From an uncultured Eubacteriales bacterium (GTDB lineage: Bacteria; Bacillota; Clostridia; Oscillospirales; Oscillospiraceae): a stretch of 64,000 nt of DNA. The DNA lies in the NCBI GenBank assembly GCA_900546415.1, contig URCY01000002.1, positions 13,874 to 77,873 of the forward strand, given 5' to 3'. This document shows, in pieces, positions 43,343 through 50,342 of this stretch. Under the pieces are notes generated by a model. That model saw only the letters and a list, made by a program, of their open reading frames with translations. It did no database searches and was not told the DNA's origin. Both the position numbers and the translations under genes were made by a program. The stretch's first letter is position 1. Each line of letters starts with the position of its first letter.

Positions 43343-43448
43343 ATAAAAAACGGATACGCGATTTTTCAGGGATCGACACCTCGCCTCCTCGGCTCGTCGC
43401 GCGAAAAAGAGCGCATTCCCGCGCAACAACCGACTTCTGCTTGATCCG

Positions 43449-43515
43449 GGGAATCTCTGATGAAATCGCAAAAGACTCACTGAATGCCGCAGTCGATTGA
43501 TTCAGAGATTCCCTA
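43449..43515. repeat. MITE-like dispersed repeat, copy A3 (short form)
   Basis: A 67-base element with ends GGGAATCTCTGATGAAATCG and TTGATTCAGAGATTCCCTA. It has an internal deletion relative to A1 and A5 but keeps both inverted ends. It lies between the operon promoter and the PPTase gene. Confidence 0.75.
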
Positions 43516-43531
43516 GCATATACTCTCTATA

Positions 43532-43560
43532 AATATAGCATTCCATCGCGCATTTGTCCA
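43532..43560 (-). promoter_or_regulatory. Sigma-A promoter of the biosynthetic operon
   Basis: Read leftward, TGGACA and TATATT are separated by 17 bases. The predicted transcript runs through repeat A3 and then through all 14 genes to the terminator at 29876. No other strong promoter was seen between them. Confidence 0.65.
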
Positions 43561-43782
43561 GAAGACATCATTCGGTAAAATTGCCAAAAAGTACGCCGAA
43601 ATTTGTCATATATGCACGAAAGCCAAGACAGCGGCACTTCCTAAAATGCTTTCTACTCTGTGATGAATCAGCGATGATCCGGGCAGAATACGCAAATGGC
43701 CTGCCCGTCGCTTCAAGCGGGAACTTCGTGCATGTGCCGCGCCGCGGGCGCATAGAGTGAAAAGGGGAGGGGGGACGAGTTT

Positions 43783-44178
43783 ATGAAGAAGCAAACCAAA
43801 CGGGGACGCTCCGTGATCCGGCCGCTGACCGTGCAGCTCCTGATCGCCGCGCCGGTTCTGACGCTGCTGCTCTGTCTGGCAGTCGCGCGGCTGATCCTGT
43901 CCGGCGTCGTGCCTGAGGAACGCATCACGCTCTGCGCGTCCGCGATTGCCGGCATCACCGGTTTTTTGCTGAGCCTTTATTGCGGCGTGCGCGTGCCGCA
44001 GAAGCGGCTGCTCTGGGGCATGGTAGCGGCTGCGGGCTATGCGCTGCTGCTCCTGATCGGCAACCAGTTCTTTTTCGGGATGCCGTATTCCGGCGTCGCG
44101 GCGTGCCTTGGCACAATTTTTGCCGGAGGCCTTTTGGGCAGTCTGCTCAGCTCGGTTCGCAGGCAAAAATACGCCTGA
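43783..44178 (+). CDS. TIGR04086-family membrane protein
   Basis: This 131-residue protein has a basic N-terminus and four predicted helices (about 15-37, 49-69, 76-96 and 104-124) with small-residue packing in the last (AACLGTIFAGGLLGSLLSS). The pattern fits TIGR04086, a clostridial membrane family of unknown function. A strong GGGGAGGGGGG ribosome site precedes the ATG. The 220 bases upstream, to the divergent promoter, show nothing I recognise. Confidence 0.8.
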   Translation: MKKQTKRGRSVIRPLTVQLLIAAPVLTLLLCLAVARLILSGVVPEERITLCASAIAGITGFLLSLYCGVRVPQKRLLWGMVAAAGYALLLLIGNQFFFGMPYSGVAACLGTIFAGGLLGSLLSSVRRQKYA

Positions 44179-44241
44179 ATCGGTTTCGGACAATTGCAGG
44201 AAAACTTGCAAAATTCCGAAACCACAAAATCGTGCGTCGAA

Positions 44242-44280
44242 AAAAACCGCCTCCACTACATTTTGTGGAGGCGGTTTTTT
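44242..44280. terminator. Bidirectional intrinsic terminator
   Basis: A perfect 15-bp stem (AAAAACCGCCTCCAC / GTGGAGGCGGTTTTT) with an 8-base loop. Confidence 0.93.
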
Positions 44281-44381
44281 GCCTTGCATGTGCACATGTG
44301 GGCAGTTGCTTGGTTTACATAATGTTGTTTACATAAAATATGTGCATAATGAACAAATTTTGAACGGAGCATAAAAAAGTA

Positions 44382-44410
44382 TTGAAAAACAGTAATTTTT
44401 GCGCTATAGT
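44382..44410 (+). promoter_or_regulatory. Promoter for the tyrosine recombinase gene
   Basis: TTGAAA and TATAGT are separated by 17 bases. The 120-base leader to the ATG is AT-rich and shows no clear structure. Confidence 0.6.
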
Positions 44411-44530
44411 AGTGATTACAGCGAATCAAAAGTTTGTAAAAATCCTGTTTTTACCATAATTTGTGTTTCTTGTGTCCGGTATACACAATATCTTGATTCC
44501 GAGTTTTTGCGAAAGGGGTGCGGCAAACAA

Positions 44531-45418
44531 ATGGCTGATCTGGTCACTGCTTACGAGAGCTTTCTTCTGAATATCCGGCACGCTTCGGCAAACACCGTTT
44601 CGTCGTACCTGCGCGACGTGCGCCAGTTCTCGGACTATCTGACTGCCCACGGGGAGGCGCCGCTGGAGCGCGTGGATCGTGCGTGCGTCTGCCGCTACAC
44701 GCAGCACCTGACGCAGGACGGCAAGTCCCCGGCGACCGTTGCCCGCTGCGTCGCCTCGCTCAAGAGCTTCTACCGTTATTGCGTCTCTGAGGGTCTTACG
44801 CCGGAAAATCCGGTGCGCTCGATCCCGCAGCAGAAGTCCGAAAAGAAGCTGCCGCAGATCCTGACCGGACGGGAGGTCGAGCTGCTGCTCGAGCAGCCGA
44901 AATGCGTCGATTGCAAGGGCTATCGCGACAAGGCCATGCTCGAAACGCTCTATGCCACCGGTATGCGCGTCAGCGAGCTGATCTCCCTGAACGTCACGGA
45001 CGTCAGCCTTGCGGGGGCCTTTGTCAAATGCAGCGGAACGGGCGGAAAATACCGCATCATCCCGCTCTATCCCGCTGCCGTGAGCGCTCTGACGGCCTAT
45101 CTGACCGAGATCCGCCCGAGAATGGTCGCAGACCCGGAGGAATCCAGTCTGTTCGTCAATATGAGCGGCGAGCGCATGACCCGGCAGGGCTTCTGGAAGA
45201 TCATCAAGCGCTATCAGGAGTCCGCGCAGATCAGCAAGGACATCACGCCGCACACTCTGCGCCACAGCTTCGCGGCGCACCTGCTCGAAAACGGCGCAGA
45301 CATTCGCTCCCTGCAGGAGATGCTCGGCCACAGCGACGTTTCCTCAACGCAGATCTACACGCAGGTCGTCAAGCAGAACCTCAAGACCGTCTATAACAAG
45401 TTTCACCCGCGTGCCTAG
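44531..45418 (+). CDS. xerD: Tyrosine recombinase XerD
   Basis: XerC/XerD resolve chromosome dimers at dif. The 295-residue protein has the N-terminal SAM-like core-binding domain (about 1-85; YESFLLNIRHASANTVSSYL) and a C-terminal catalytic domain. Active residues: Arg in ATGMRVSELI, the HxxR motif in HTLRHSFAAHL, His in LGHSDVSSTQIY and the nucleophile Tyr. The start at 44531 is chosen over an upstream ATG whose segment does not resemble the family. Size and surroundings suggest the housekeeping enzyme rather than an element integrase. Its TAG stop is formed by the edge of repeat A4. Confidence 0.88.
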   Translation: MADLVTAYESFLLNIRHASANTVSSYLRDVRQFSDYLTAHGEAPLERVDRACVCRYTQHLTQDGKSPATVARCVASLKSFYRYCVSEGLTPENPVRSIPQQKSEKKLPQILTGREVELLLEQPKCVDCKGYRDKAMLETLYATGMRVSELISLNVTDVSLAGAFVKCSGTGGKYRIIPLYPAAVSALTAYLTEIRPRMVADPEESSLFVNMSGERMTRQGFWKIIKRYQESAQISKDITPHTLRHSFAAHLLENGADIRSLQEMLGHSDVSSTQIYTQVVKQNLKTVYNKFHPRA

Positions 45419-45452
45419 GGAATCTCTGAATCAATCGGCAGCGGCGCTCAGC
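45416..45452. repeat. MITE-like dispersed repeat, copy A4 (one end only)
   Basis: It starts TAGGGAATCTCTGAATCAAT and continues CGGCAGCGGCGCTCAGCG, identical to the left half of A1, then stops. The first bases give the xerD stop codon, and the TCA within it gives the TGA stop of the convergent gene. Confidence 0.75.
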
Positions 45453-46071
45453 GCGCCAGACGCGCGAATTCCTGCCGCAGAACGAACACGGCCGTGCAGC
45501 CGAAGCGTTCTGCGGCTTTTGCTTTTTGCAGAAGCGTTGCGCGCGTGTCAAAATAGCGGCCGTTTTCCAGCATACAGCAGGCGTTCGGGATCGCGCGCCG
45601 TGCGCGGCAGGGGAGTGCACACGGCAGCCTCGCCGGGATCAGCTCCAGCGCCCACGCTCCGCCGCACCGCGCCGACGCGTCTTGGCAGAAGCGCTCCCAG
45701 CAATTCGGAATGCCCCACACGCTGACGACCGGAACGACGTCTCGCTGCCCCACGCAGGCGCGTTCGGGGAGAAAGAGCGGCGCTTTCTCCGGGCGGATCG
45801 TGCGCAGCGCGGTCAGAAGCGACTGCGTCCGCGCGCAGACCGTCCGCTCCAGATCGCAGAAAACGCCGTTTTTCAAATAAGGCCTCAGAGGTGCAAGCTC
45901 CGGCAGACGCTCCGGGAGCACGCGATCGTCGAGCACGCAGAGCGCGTCCCTTTGCGGCCGCTCCGGCAGACGCAGCGCGCCGTCCGCCGAAAATCCGAAG
46001 CCCATTTGTGCAAATTGCCCGCCCTCCGGCGGCATTTTTTCCGGATCGGCATAATAGAAGAGAATTGACAA
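45448..46071 (-). CDS. Conserved hypothetical protein
   Basis: This 207-residue cytoplasmic protein begins at TTG after GGAGG (about 10 bases). The N-terminus is MSILFYYADPEKMPPEGGQF. It is rich in Arg, Pro, Leu and Cys, with no signal peptide, helices or recognised motif. The N-terminal half has alternating beta-like segments (ALCVLDDRVLPERL, GVFCDLERTVC). It is divergent from yqeG, with overlapping control regions. No function can be assigned. Confidence 0.7.
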   Translation of the reverse strand: MSILFYYADPEKMPPEGGQFAQMGFGFSADGALRLPERPQRDALCVLDDRVLPERLPELAPLRPYLKNGVFCDLERTVCARTQSLLTALRTIRPEKAPLFLPERACVGQRDVVPVVSVWGIPNCWERFCQDASARCGGAWALELIPARLPCALPCRARRAIPNACCMLENGRYFDTRATLLQKAKAAERFGCTAVFVLRQEFARLAR

Positions 46072-46100
46072 TAGACAAACCTCCGTTTCGGTGGTATAAT
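46072..46100 (+). promoter_or_regulatory. Sigma-A promoter for yqeG-pepP
   Basis: TAGACA and TATAAT are separated by 17 bases. The -10 box contains the ATG at 46099, so that codon cannot be the translation start. Confidence 0.65.
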
Positions 46101-46134
46101 GTCTCTATCATTTTATGAGATGGTAGAATGTACT

Positions 46135-47700
46135 ATGCTTTCACTCTTGCCAAAGCTGCTCTGTGCGCGCCTGACCGATCTGACGCCCGGAGAGCTGACC
46201 CGACGCGGCATCGATCTGCTGCTGATGGATTTTGATAACACCATGCTTCCCTATACGACCGACCAGCCGGCCCCCGAGCTGCTGCGCTGGCTGGAGCAGA
46301 TGCAGGCGGGCGGCGTCCGGCTCTGCATCGTCTCGAACAGCAGGAAGCTGCACCGCGTGCCCGTTTTTTCCGAAAAATACGGCGTTCCGTGCGTGATGCG
46401 CGCGAAAAAGCCCTTTCTGCGCGGCATCCGCGAGGCCATGACGCGCTTCGGCGCTTCGCGTGCGCAGACGGCGCTGGTCGGCGATCAGACCTACACCGAC
46501 GTGCTCGGCGCGAATCTCGCCGGGATCATGTCGATCCAGGTTCGATCGATCTGCAATCATACAATCTGGTTAAAGCTGCGGCATCTTTTGGAGCTGCCGC
46601 CGCTTGCCTTTGCAAAAAAAACAGGAGGATACACCATGACAAATCTTGAAAAATACCGCTCCGTCCTGACCGACGATGTGCAGGGTCTGTTCCTGACATC
46701 GCGCTACAGCCGCATGTACGCCGCCGAATTTGACATCGCCGAGGGCTATGCCATCGTCGCGCGGAACGGCGCCTATTACATCACCGACGGCCGCTATATC
46801 GAGTCGGCGCAGAAGAATATCCCCGGCTTCACGGTCGTGGAATTCAGCGCAAGCCGTCCGCTGGCGACGGTCGTCAACGAGCTGCTCGCGAAGCTCGGGC
46901 TGCACACGCTCGGCTTCGAGGAGGATTATACCACCGTCGGCGAGCTGCGCAGCTTTGAAGAGAGCTTCGACGCCGAATTCGTGCCGATCCAGAAGAAGAT
47001 CAACGTCTTCCGCCACAGCAAGGAGAAATGGGAGCTGGAGCGTATGCAGCAGGCGCAGGACATCACCGACCGCGCCTTCACCGAGGTCTGCTCCCGCATC
47101 CATGAGGGCATGACGGAGAAGGAGCTTTGCGCCGAGCTGATCTACTGCCTGTACAAAAACGGCGCGGAGGGGCTGTCCTTCGACCCGATCGTCGTCTCCG
47201 GCCCGAACACCAGTATGCCGCACGGCGTCCCCGGCGACCGCAGGCTGCAAAAGGGCGATTTCATCACCATGGATTTCGGCGTGCTCTATCGCGGCTATTG
47301 CTCCGACATGACGCGCACGGTTGCGCTCGGCCATGCCACGGAGAAGATGCGCGAGGTTTATCAGACCGTGCTGAAGGCGCAGCTTGCCGGGCTGGCCGTC
47401 TCGAAGGCCGGCGTTTCCGGCAAAGCCGTTGACGCGGCGGCGCGCGACGTCATCACCGAGGCGGGCTACGGCGCTTATTTCACCCACAGCTACGGTCACA
47501 GCCTCGGCCTGGAGATCCACGAGGCGCCGAACTGCAACACGCGCAACGATCTGCCGATCCCGCTGCACGCGGTCGTTTCGGCCGAGCCGGGCATCTATAT
47601 CCCCGGCGAATTCGGCGTCCGCATCGAGGACGTCGCCGTCTTTGAGGAAAACGGCTGCCGAATTCTGACGAAAAGTCCGAAAGAATTGATGATTCTTTAA
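46135..47700 (+). CDS. YqeG HAD-family phosphatase joined in frame to aminopeptidase P
   Basis: As written, the frame has no stop between two normally separate proteins. Residues 1-160 are a YqeG-type HAD phosphatase (MDFDNTMLPY with the nucleophile Asp, CIVSNS, ALVGDQTYTDVLGAN). After PPLAFAKKTGGYTM the sequence becomes aminopeptidase P. The junction translates a run of eight A's (46614-46621) and an AGGAGG ribosome site. One fewer A would make YqeG end at TGA overlapping the ATG at 46636 (ATGA), the usual coupled arrangement. Either a real fusion, slippage at the A-run, or a one-base sequence error. The YqeG start is uncertain; 46135 fits the family. Confidence 0.75.
   Translation: MLSLLPKLLCARLTDLTPGELTRRGIDLLLMDFDNTMLPYTTDQPAPELLRWLEQMQAGGVRLCIVSNSRKLHRVPVFSEKYGVPCVMRAKKPFLRGIREAMTRFGASRAQTALVGDQTYTDVLGANLAGIMSIQVRSICNHTIWLKLRHLLELPPLAFAKKTGGYTMTNLEKYRSVLTDDVQGLFLTSRYSRMYAAEFDIAEGYAIVARNGAYYITDGRYIESAQKNIPGFTVVEFSASRPLATVVNELLAKLGLHTLGFEEDYTTVGELRSFEESFDAEFVPIQKKINVFRHSKEKWELERMQQAQDITDRAFTEVCSRIHEGMTEKELCAELIYCLYKNGAEGLSFDPIVVSGPNTSMPHGVPGDRRLQKGDFITMDFGVLYRGYCSDMTRTVALGHATEKMREVYQTVLKAQLAGLAVSKAGVSGKAVDAAARDVITEAGYGAYFTHSYGHSLGLEIHEAPNCNTRNDLPIPLHAVVSAEPGIYIPGEFGVRIEDVAVFEENGCRILTKSPKELMIL
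46636..47700 (+). CDS. Xaa-Pro aminopeptidase/dipeptidase (M24B)
   Basis: This 354-residue protein is translated from an internal ATG with a strong AGGAGG site. It has the N-terminal creatinase-like domain (about 1-125) and the M24 pita-bread domain. Metal ligands: Asp in MDFGVLYRGYCSDMTRT, His in YGHSLGLEIHEAP, and Glu in SAEPGIYIPGEFGVRIED. It removes residues before proline from peptides in the cytosol. Location before efp is common in Clostridia; EF-P helps ribosomes pass proline runs. Confidence 0.92.
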   Translation: MTNLEKYRSVLTDDVQGLFLTSRYSRMYAAEFDIAEGYAIVARNGAYYITDGRYIESAQKNIPGFTVVEFSASRPLATVVNELLAKLGLHTLGFEEDYTTVGELRSFEESFDAEFVPIQKKINVFRHSKEKWELERMQQAQDITDRAFTEVCSRIHEGMTEKELCAELIYCLYKNGAEGLSFDPIVVSGPNTSMPHGVPGDRRLQKGDFITMDFGVLYRGYCSDMTRTVALGHATEKMREVYQTVLKAQLAGLAVSKAGVSGKAVDAAARDVITEAGYGAYFTHSYGHSLGLEIHEAPNCNTRNDLPIPLHAVVSAEPGIYIPGEFGVRIEDVAVFEENGCRILTKSPKELMIL

Positions 47701-47718
47701 GATTTTTCCGTCAGGCAC

Positions 47719-47747
47719 TTGCAATTTGCGGTCTTATCGGTTAAAAT
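47719..47747 (+). promoter_or_regulatory. Sigma-A promoter for efp
   Basis: TTGCAA and TAAAAT are separated by 17 bases, about 65 bases upstream of the efp ATG. Confidence 0.65.
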
Positions 47748-47812
47748 AAGCTTGTATCTCTGAGTAAATACGTATTGCAATCTCTCTCGAGAGAAAAAAT
47801 AGGAGGAAAAAT

Positions 47813-48376
47813 ATGATTTCTGTCAGTGATTTTAGAAACGGCGTTACCTTTGATATGGATGGCAAGGTCATGCAGATCATCGAGTTCCAGCATGTCAAGC
47901 CCGGCAAGGGTGCCGCGTTCGTCCGCGTGAAGATGCGCAACGTCATCACCGGCGGCGTGACCGAAACGACCTTCAACCCGAACGATAAGTATCCGACCGC
48001 TTATATCGAGCGCAAGAAGATGGACTATTCCTATAAGGATGGCGATCTTTACTACTTCATGGACAACGAGACCTACGAGATGACCCCGGTCAACGCTGAC
48101 ATTCTCGACAGCAGCTTCCGCTTCGTGAAGGAAAACGACCAGTGCACCGTTCTGTCCTATAAGGGCAGCGTGTTCAGCGTCGAGGCGCCGAACTTCGTCG
48201 ACCTTGAGGTCACCAAGACCGAGCCGGGTCTGGCTGGCAACACCGCCACCAACACCCTCAAGCCCGCAACGCTCGAGACCGGCGCCGAGGTCAAGGTGCC
48301 GCTCTTCATCAACGAAGGCGACCGCATCAACATCGACACCCGCACCGGTGAATATCTGGGTCGCTCCAAGAACTGA
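47813..48376 (+). CDS. efp: Translation elongation factor P
   Basis: EF-P relieves ribosome stalling at polyproline. The 187-residue protein has the three-domain layout: N-terminal KOW-like domain (MISVSDFRNGVTFDMDGKVM, with HVKPGKGAAFVRVK containing the loop Lys), and OB domains ending in EGDRINIDTRTGEYLGR. AGGAGG precedes the ATG. Confidence 0.97.
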   Translation: MISVSDFRNGVTFDMDGKVMQIIEFQHVKPGKGAAFVRVKMRNVITGGVTETTFNPNDKYPTAYIERKKMDYSYKDGDLYYFMDNETYEMTPVNADILDSSFRFVKENDQCTVLSYKGSVFSVEAPNFVDLEVTKTEPGLAGNTATNTLKPATLETGAEVKVPLFINEGDRINIDTRTGEYLGRSKN

Positions 48377-48401
48377 TTTGCCGAAACGAAAGGAGAACGA
48401 C

Positions 48402-48854
48402 ATGACTCTCTCTGAAAAATCCGCTTACCTCAAGGGTCTGATGGACGGGCTGAAGCTCGACACCGAAAAGCCCGAGGGCCAGATGATCTCCGGGATCGTC
48501 GAGCTGCTGCAGGGCATGACCTCCGCGATCTCCGATCTCGAGGAAAACGCCATTGCCGTTTCCGACGAGCTGGATGAGATCGAGGACGATCTCGACGCCA
48601 TTGAGGAATTCCTGATGGACGACGAGGACGAAGACGACGACGAGGATGACGACGACGCATACGACTTTACCGATGACGACGGCGAAGACTTTGATTATGA
48701 CGAAGATGTCATGTATGACGTGACTTGCCCGAAATGCGGCAACGAGATGCAGCTCACGGAAGACGAGCTGCTCAACGAGCCGTATAAATGCCCGAAATGC
48801 GGCGAGCCGCTTGAGTTCGAGTTCGACGAGGACGACGAGGACGACGAGGGCTGA
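48402..48854 (+). CDS. CD1247-type acidic zinc-ribbon protein
   Basis: This 150-residue protein has a helical N-terminus (MTLSEKSAYLKGLMDGLKLD through about 65, probably coiled coil), a very acidic middle (Asp/Glu runs, about 72-105) and a C-terminal zinc ribbon (CPKCGNEM...YKCPKCGEPL). This matches the clostridial CD1247 N-terminal-domain family of unknown function. It lies 25 bases after efp with AGGAG, so probably cotranscribed. Confidence 0.85.
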   Translation: MTLSEKSAYLKGLMDGLKLDTEKPEGQMISGIVELLQGMTSAISDLEENAIAVSDELDEIEDDLDAIEEFLMDDEDEDDDEDDDDAYDFTDDDGEDFDYDEDVMYDVTCPKCGNEMQLTEDELLNEPYKCPKCGEPLEFEFDEDDEDDEG

Positions 48855-48868
48855 TTCTGTGCTTCCGG

Positions 48869-48904
48869 CTCCCCTGAGCGCCTGCGCGCCCAGGGGAGTT
48901 TTTT
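48869..48904 (+). terminator. Intrinsic terminator after the efp operon
   Basis: Stem CTCCCCTG / CAGGGGAG, extended by GCGC pairs, then TTTTTT. Confidence 0.88.
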
Positions 48905-48958
48905 CGGCCGTCGGCACGGATCGGGCGCCGCAGACATAGGATGTGCCGGGGGATCTTT

Positions 48959-49132
48959 ATGAGGGAACGCTGCGAACGTCTGCTCTGCGTGAAGTCCATT
49001 GTGACGCTCTCGCTCACGGCGATTTTCTGCGTGCTGGCGCTGCGGGAAAAAGTCGACGCCAGTCAGTTTCTGACGACGTTTTCCATCGTCATTTCGTTCT
49101 ACTTCGGCACGCAGCACGAGCGCGGAACGTGA
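48959..49132 (+). CDS. Small membrane protein, unknown
   Basis: A 57-residue frame beginning MRERCERLLCVKSIVTLSLT with one or two hydrophobic segments (about 12-28 and 38-50). GGGGGA precedes the ATG. Nothing else is recognisable; it could be real or spurious. The region from here to 49193 shows only a GC-rich imperfect hairpin (about 49140-49187). Confidence 0.5.
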   Translation: MRERCERLLCVKSIVTLSLTAIFCVLALREKVDASQFLTTFSIVISFYFGTQHERGT

Positions 49133-49193
49133 ATCCGCAGGGGGGAAGCGCCGCCGAGTCGCTGCCGAATGCGGTGCTTCCCCAGACTTTCCC

Positions 49194-49222
49194 TTGACAC
49201 TCCGCGCTGCTTGCGGTATACT
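49194..49222 (+). promoter_or_regulatory. Sigma-A promoter for the femX-like gene
   Basis: Consensus TTGACA and TATACT are separated by 17 bases, 36 bases before the ATG. Confidence 0.8.
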
Positions 49223-49257
49223 ATTACGGAATCTAAGGAAAAGAGCTTTGGAACATC

Positions 49258-50277
49258 ATGATTGAATATATCGACATTGACCACGCGCAGGAGATGGACG
49301 AATTCGTCCGTCAGCACGAATATGCGCACTTTATGCAGACCTCGCTCTGGGGGCGTGTGAAAAAGGACTGGGGCTGGCACGGCGTGATCTGCCGCGCCGA
49401 GGACGGCTCGATCCGCGGCACGATGGCGCTGCTCGAGCACAAGGTGCATTATTTCAAGACCGGCCTGCTCTATGCGCCGCGCGGCCCGATCGTCGCGCCG
49501 GATGATTTTTCCACGCTTGAGGAGCTGATCGACGCTGGCAGGCAGCTTGCCAAGAAGCGCGGTGACTATGTGTTCCGCTTCGATCCGCGCATTGAGGAGC
49601 AGAACACCGCGTTCTCCGATGAGGTCAGGCGCCTCGGCTTCACGCAGGACATGGCCTCGGACTATTCGCTGTTCCAGCCGCGCATGTGCTATGTGACCGA
49701 TCTGCAGGGGCTGACCAAGGACGCGCTGCTGGCGAAATATCGCCGCTCTACGCGCTATAACGTCCGTCTGGCCGAGCGGCGCGGCGTGACCGTGCGCGTC
49801 GGCACGCTGGACGACCTGCCCGAGTTCCACCGGATGATGAAGATCACGGCCGCGAAGGATCATTTTGAGGCGCGTCCGTATCAGTATTTCGTCGATTTTC
49901 TGACCGGATTGGGCGACGCCGCGCGGCTTTACATCGCCGAAAAGGACGGAAAGGCCGTCGCCGCGACGATCTCGACCGAGTATGGCAACCGTATGTGGCA
50001 CATGTACGGCTGCTCGGACACGGCCTGTCTGTCCGACCGGCCGAACGAGCTGCTGCAATGGGCGATGCAGTCCCACGCGATTGACGCCGGGATCCGTTAT
50101 TTTGACTATCGCGGCGTCGAGGGCTACCCGGTCGAGGACAATCCCAAGTACGGCCTGCATGACTATAAGCAGGGCTTCGGTGCGGAGTTTCACTCCTATG
50201 TCGGCCAGTTTGACACGACCGTTCGTCCGGTCATGAAAAAGCTCGTCCTGACGCTCCAAAAATTCTATCACAGATAA
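49258..50277 (+). CDS. FemX/FemAB-type peptidoglycan bridge aminoacyltransferase
   Basis: This 339-residue cytosolic protein adds an amino acid from aminoacyl-tRNA to the lipid II stem peptide. It consists of two GNAT-like domains: FMQTSLWGRVKKDWGWHGV and GLLYAPRGPIV in the first, and KYRRSTRYNVRLAERRGVTV, MMKITAAKDHF and FDYRGVEG in the second. The coiled-coil arm of FemA is absent, as in FemX. The amino acid added is not predictable. It is a single gene between its own promoter and terminator. Confidence 0.9.
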   Translation: MIEYIDIDHAQEMDEFVRQHEYAHFMQTSLWGRVKKDWGWHGVICRAEDGSIRGTMALLEHKVHYFKTGLLYAPRGPIVAPDDFSTLEELIDAGRQLAKKRGDYVFRFDPRIEEQNTAFSDEVRRLGFTQDMASDYSLFQPRMCYVTDLQGLTKDALLAKYRRSTRYNVRLAERRGVTVRVGTLDDLPEFHRMMKITAAKDHFEARPYQYFVDFLTGLGDAARLYIAEKDGKAVAATISTEYGNRMWHMYGCSDTACLSDRPNELLQWAMQSHAIDAGIRYFDYRGVEGYPVEDNPKYGLHDYKQGFGAEFHSYVGQFDTTVRPVMKKLVLTLQKFYHR

Positions 50278-50283
50278 AACGCA

Positions 50284-50322
50284 GCAACGCGGAGCCGATT
50301 TTTTCGGTTCCGCGTTGCTTTG
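50284..50322. terminator. Terminator between femX-like and P-type ATPase genes
   Basis: Stem GCAACGCGG / CCGCGTTGC with an inner AGCCGA / TCGGTT extension and a T-rich loop; a short T-run follows rightward. Confidence 0.7.
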
Positions 50323-50342
50323 TCGAGATCCTGTTTTGTGTG

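Noticed and set aside
44531..45418. Integrase marking a mobile element boundary
   Set aside because: The protein looks like housekeeping XerD, there is no attachment-site duplication or element gene nearby, and flanking genes are core genes.
46099..46134. Upstream ATG start for YqeG
   Set aside because: That ATG lies inside the TATAAT promoter box, so it would not be in the mRNA.
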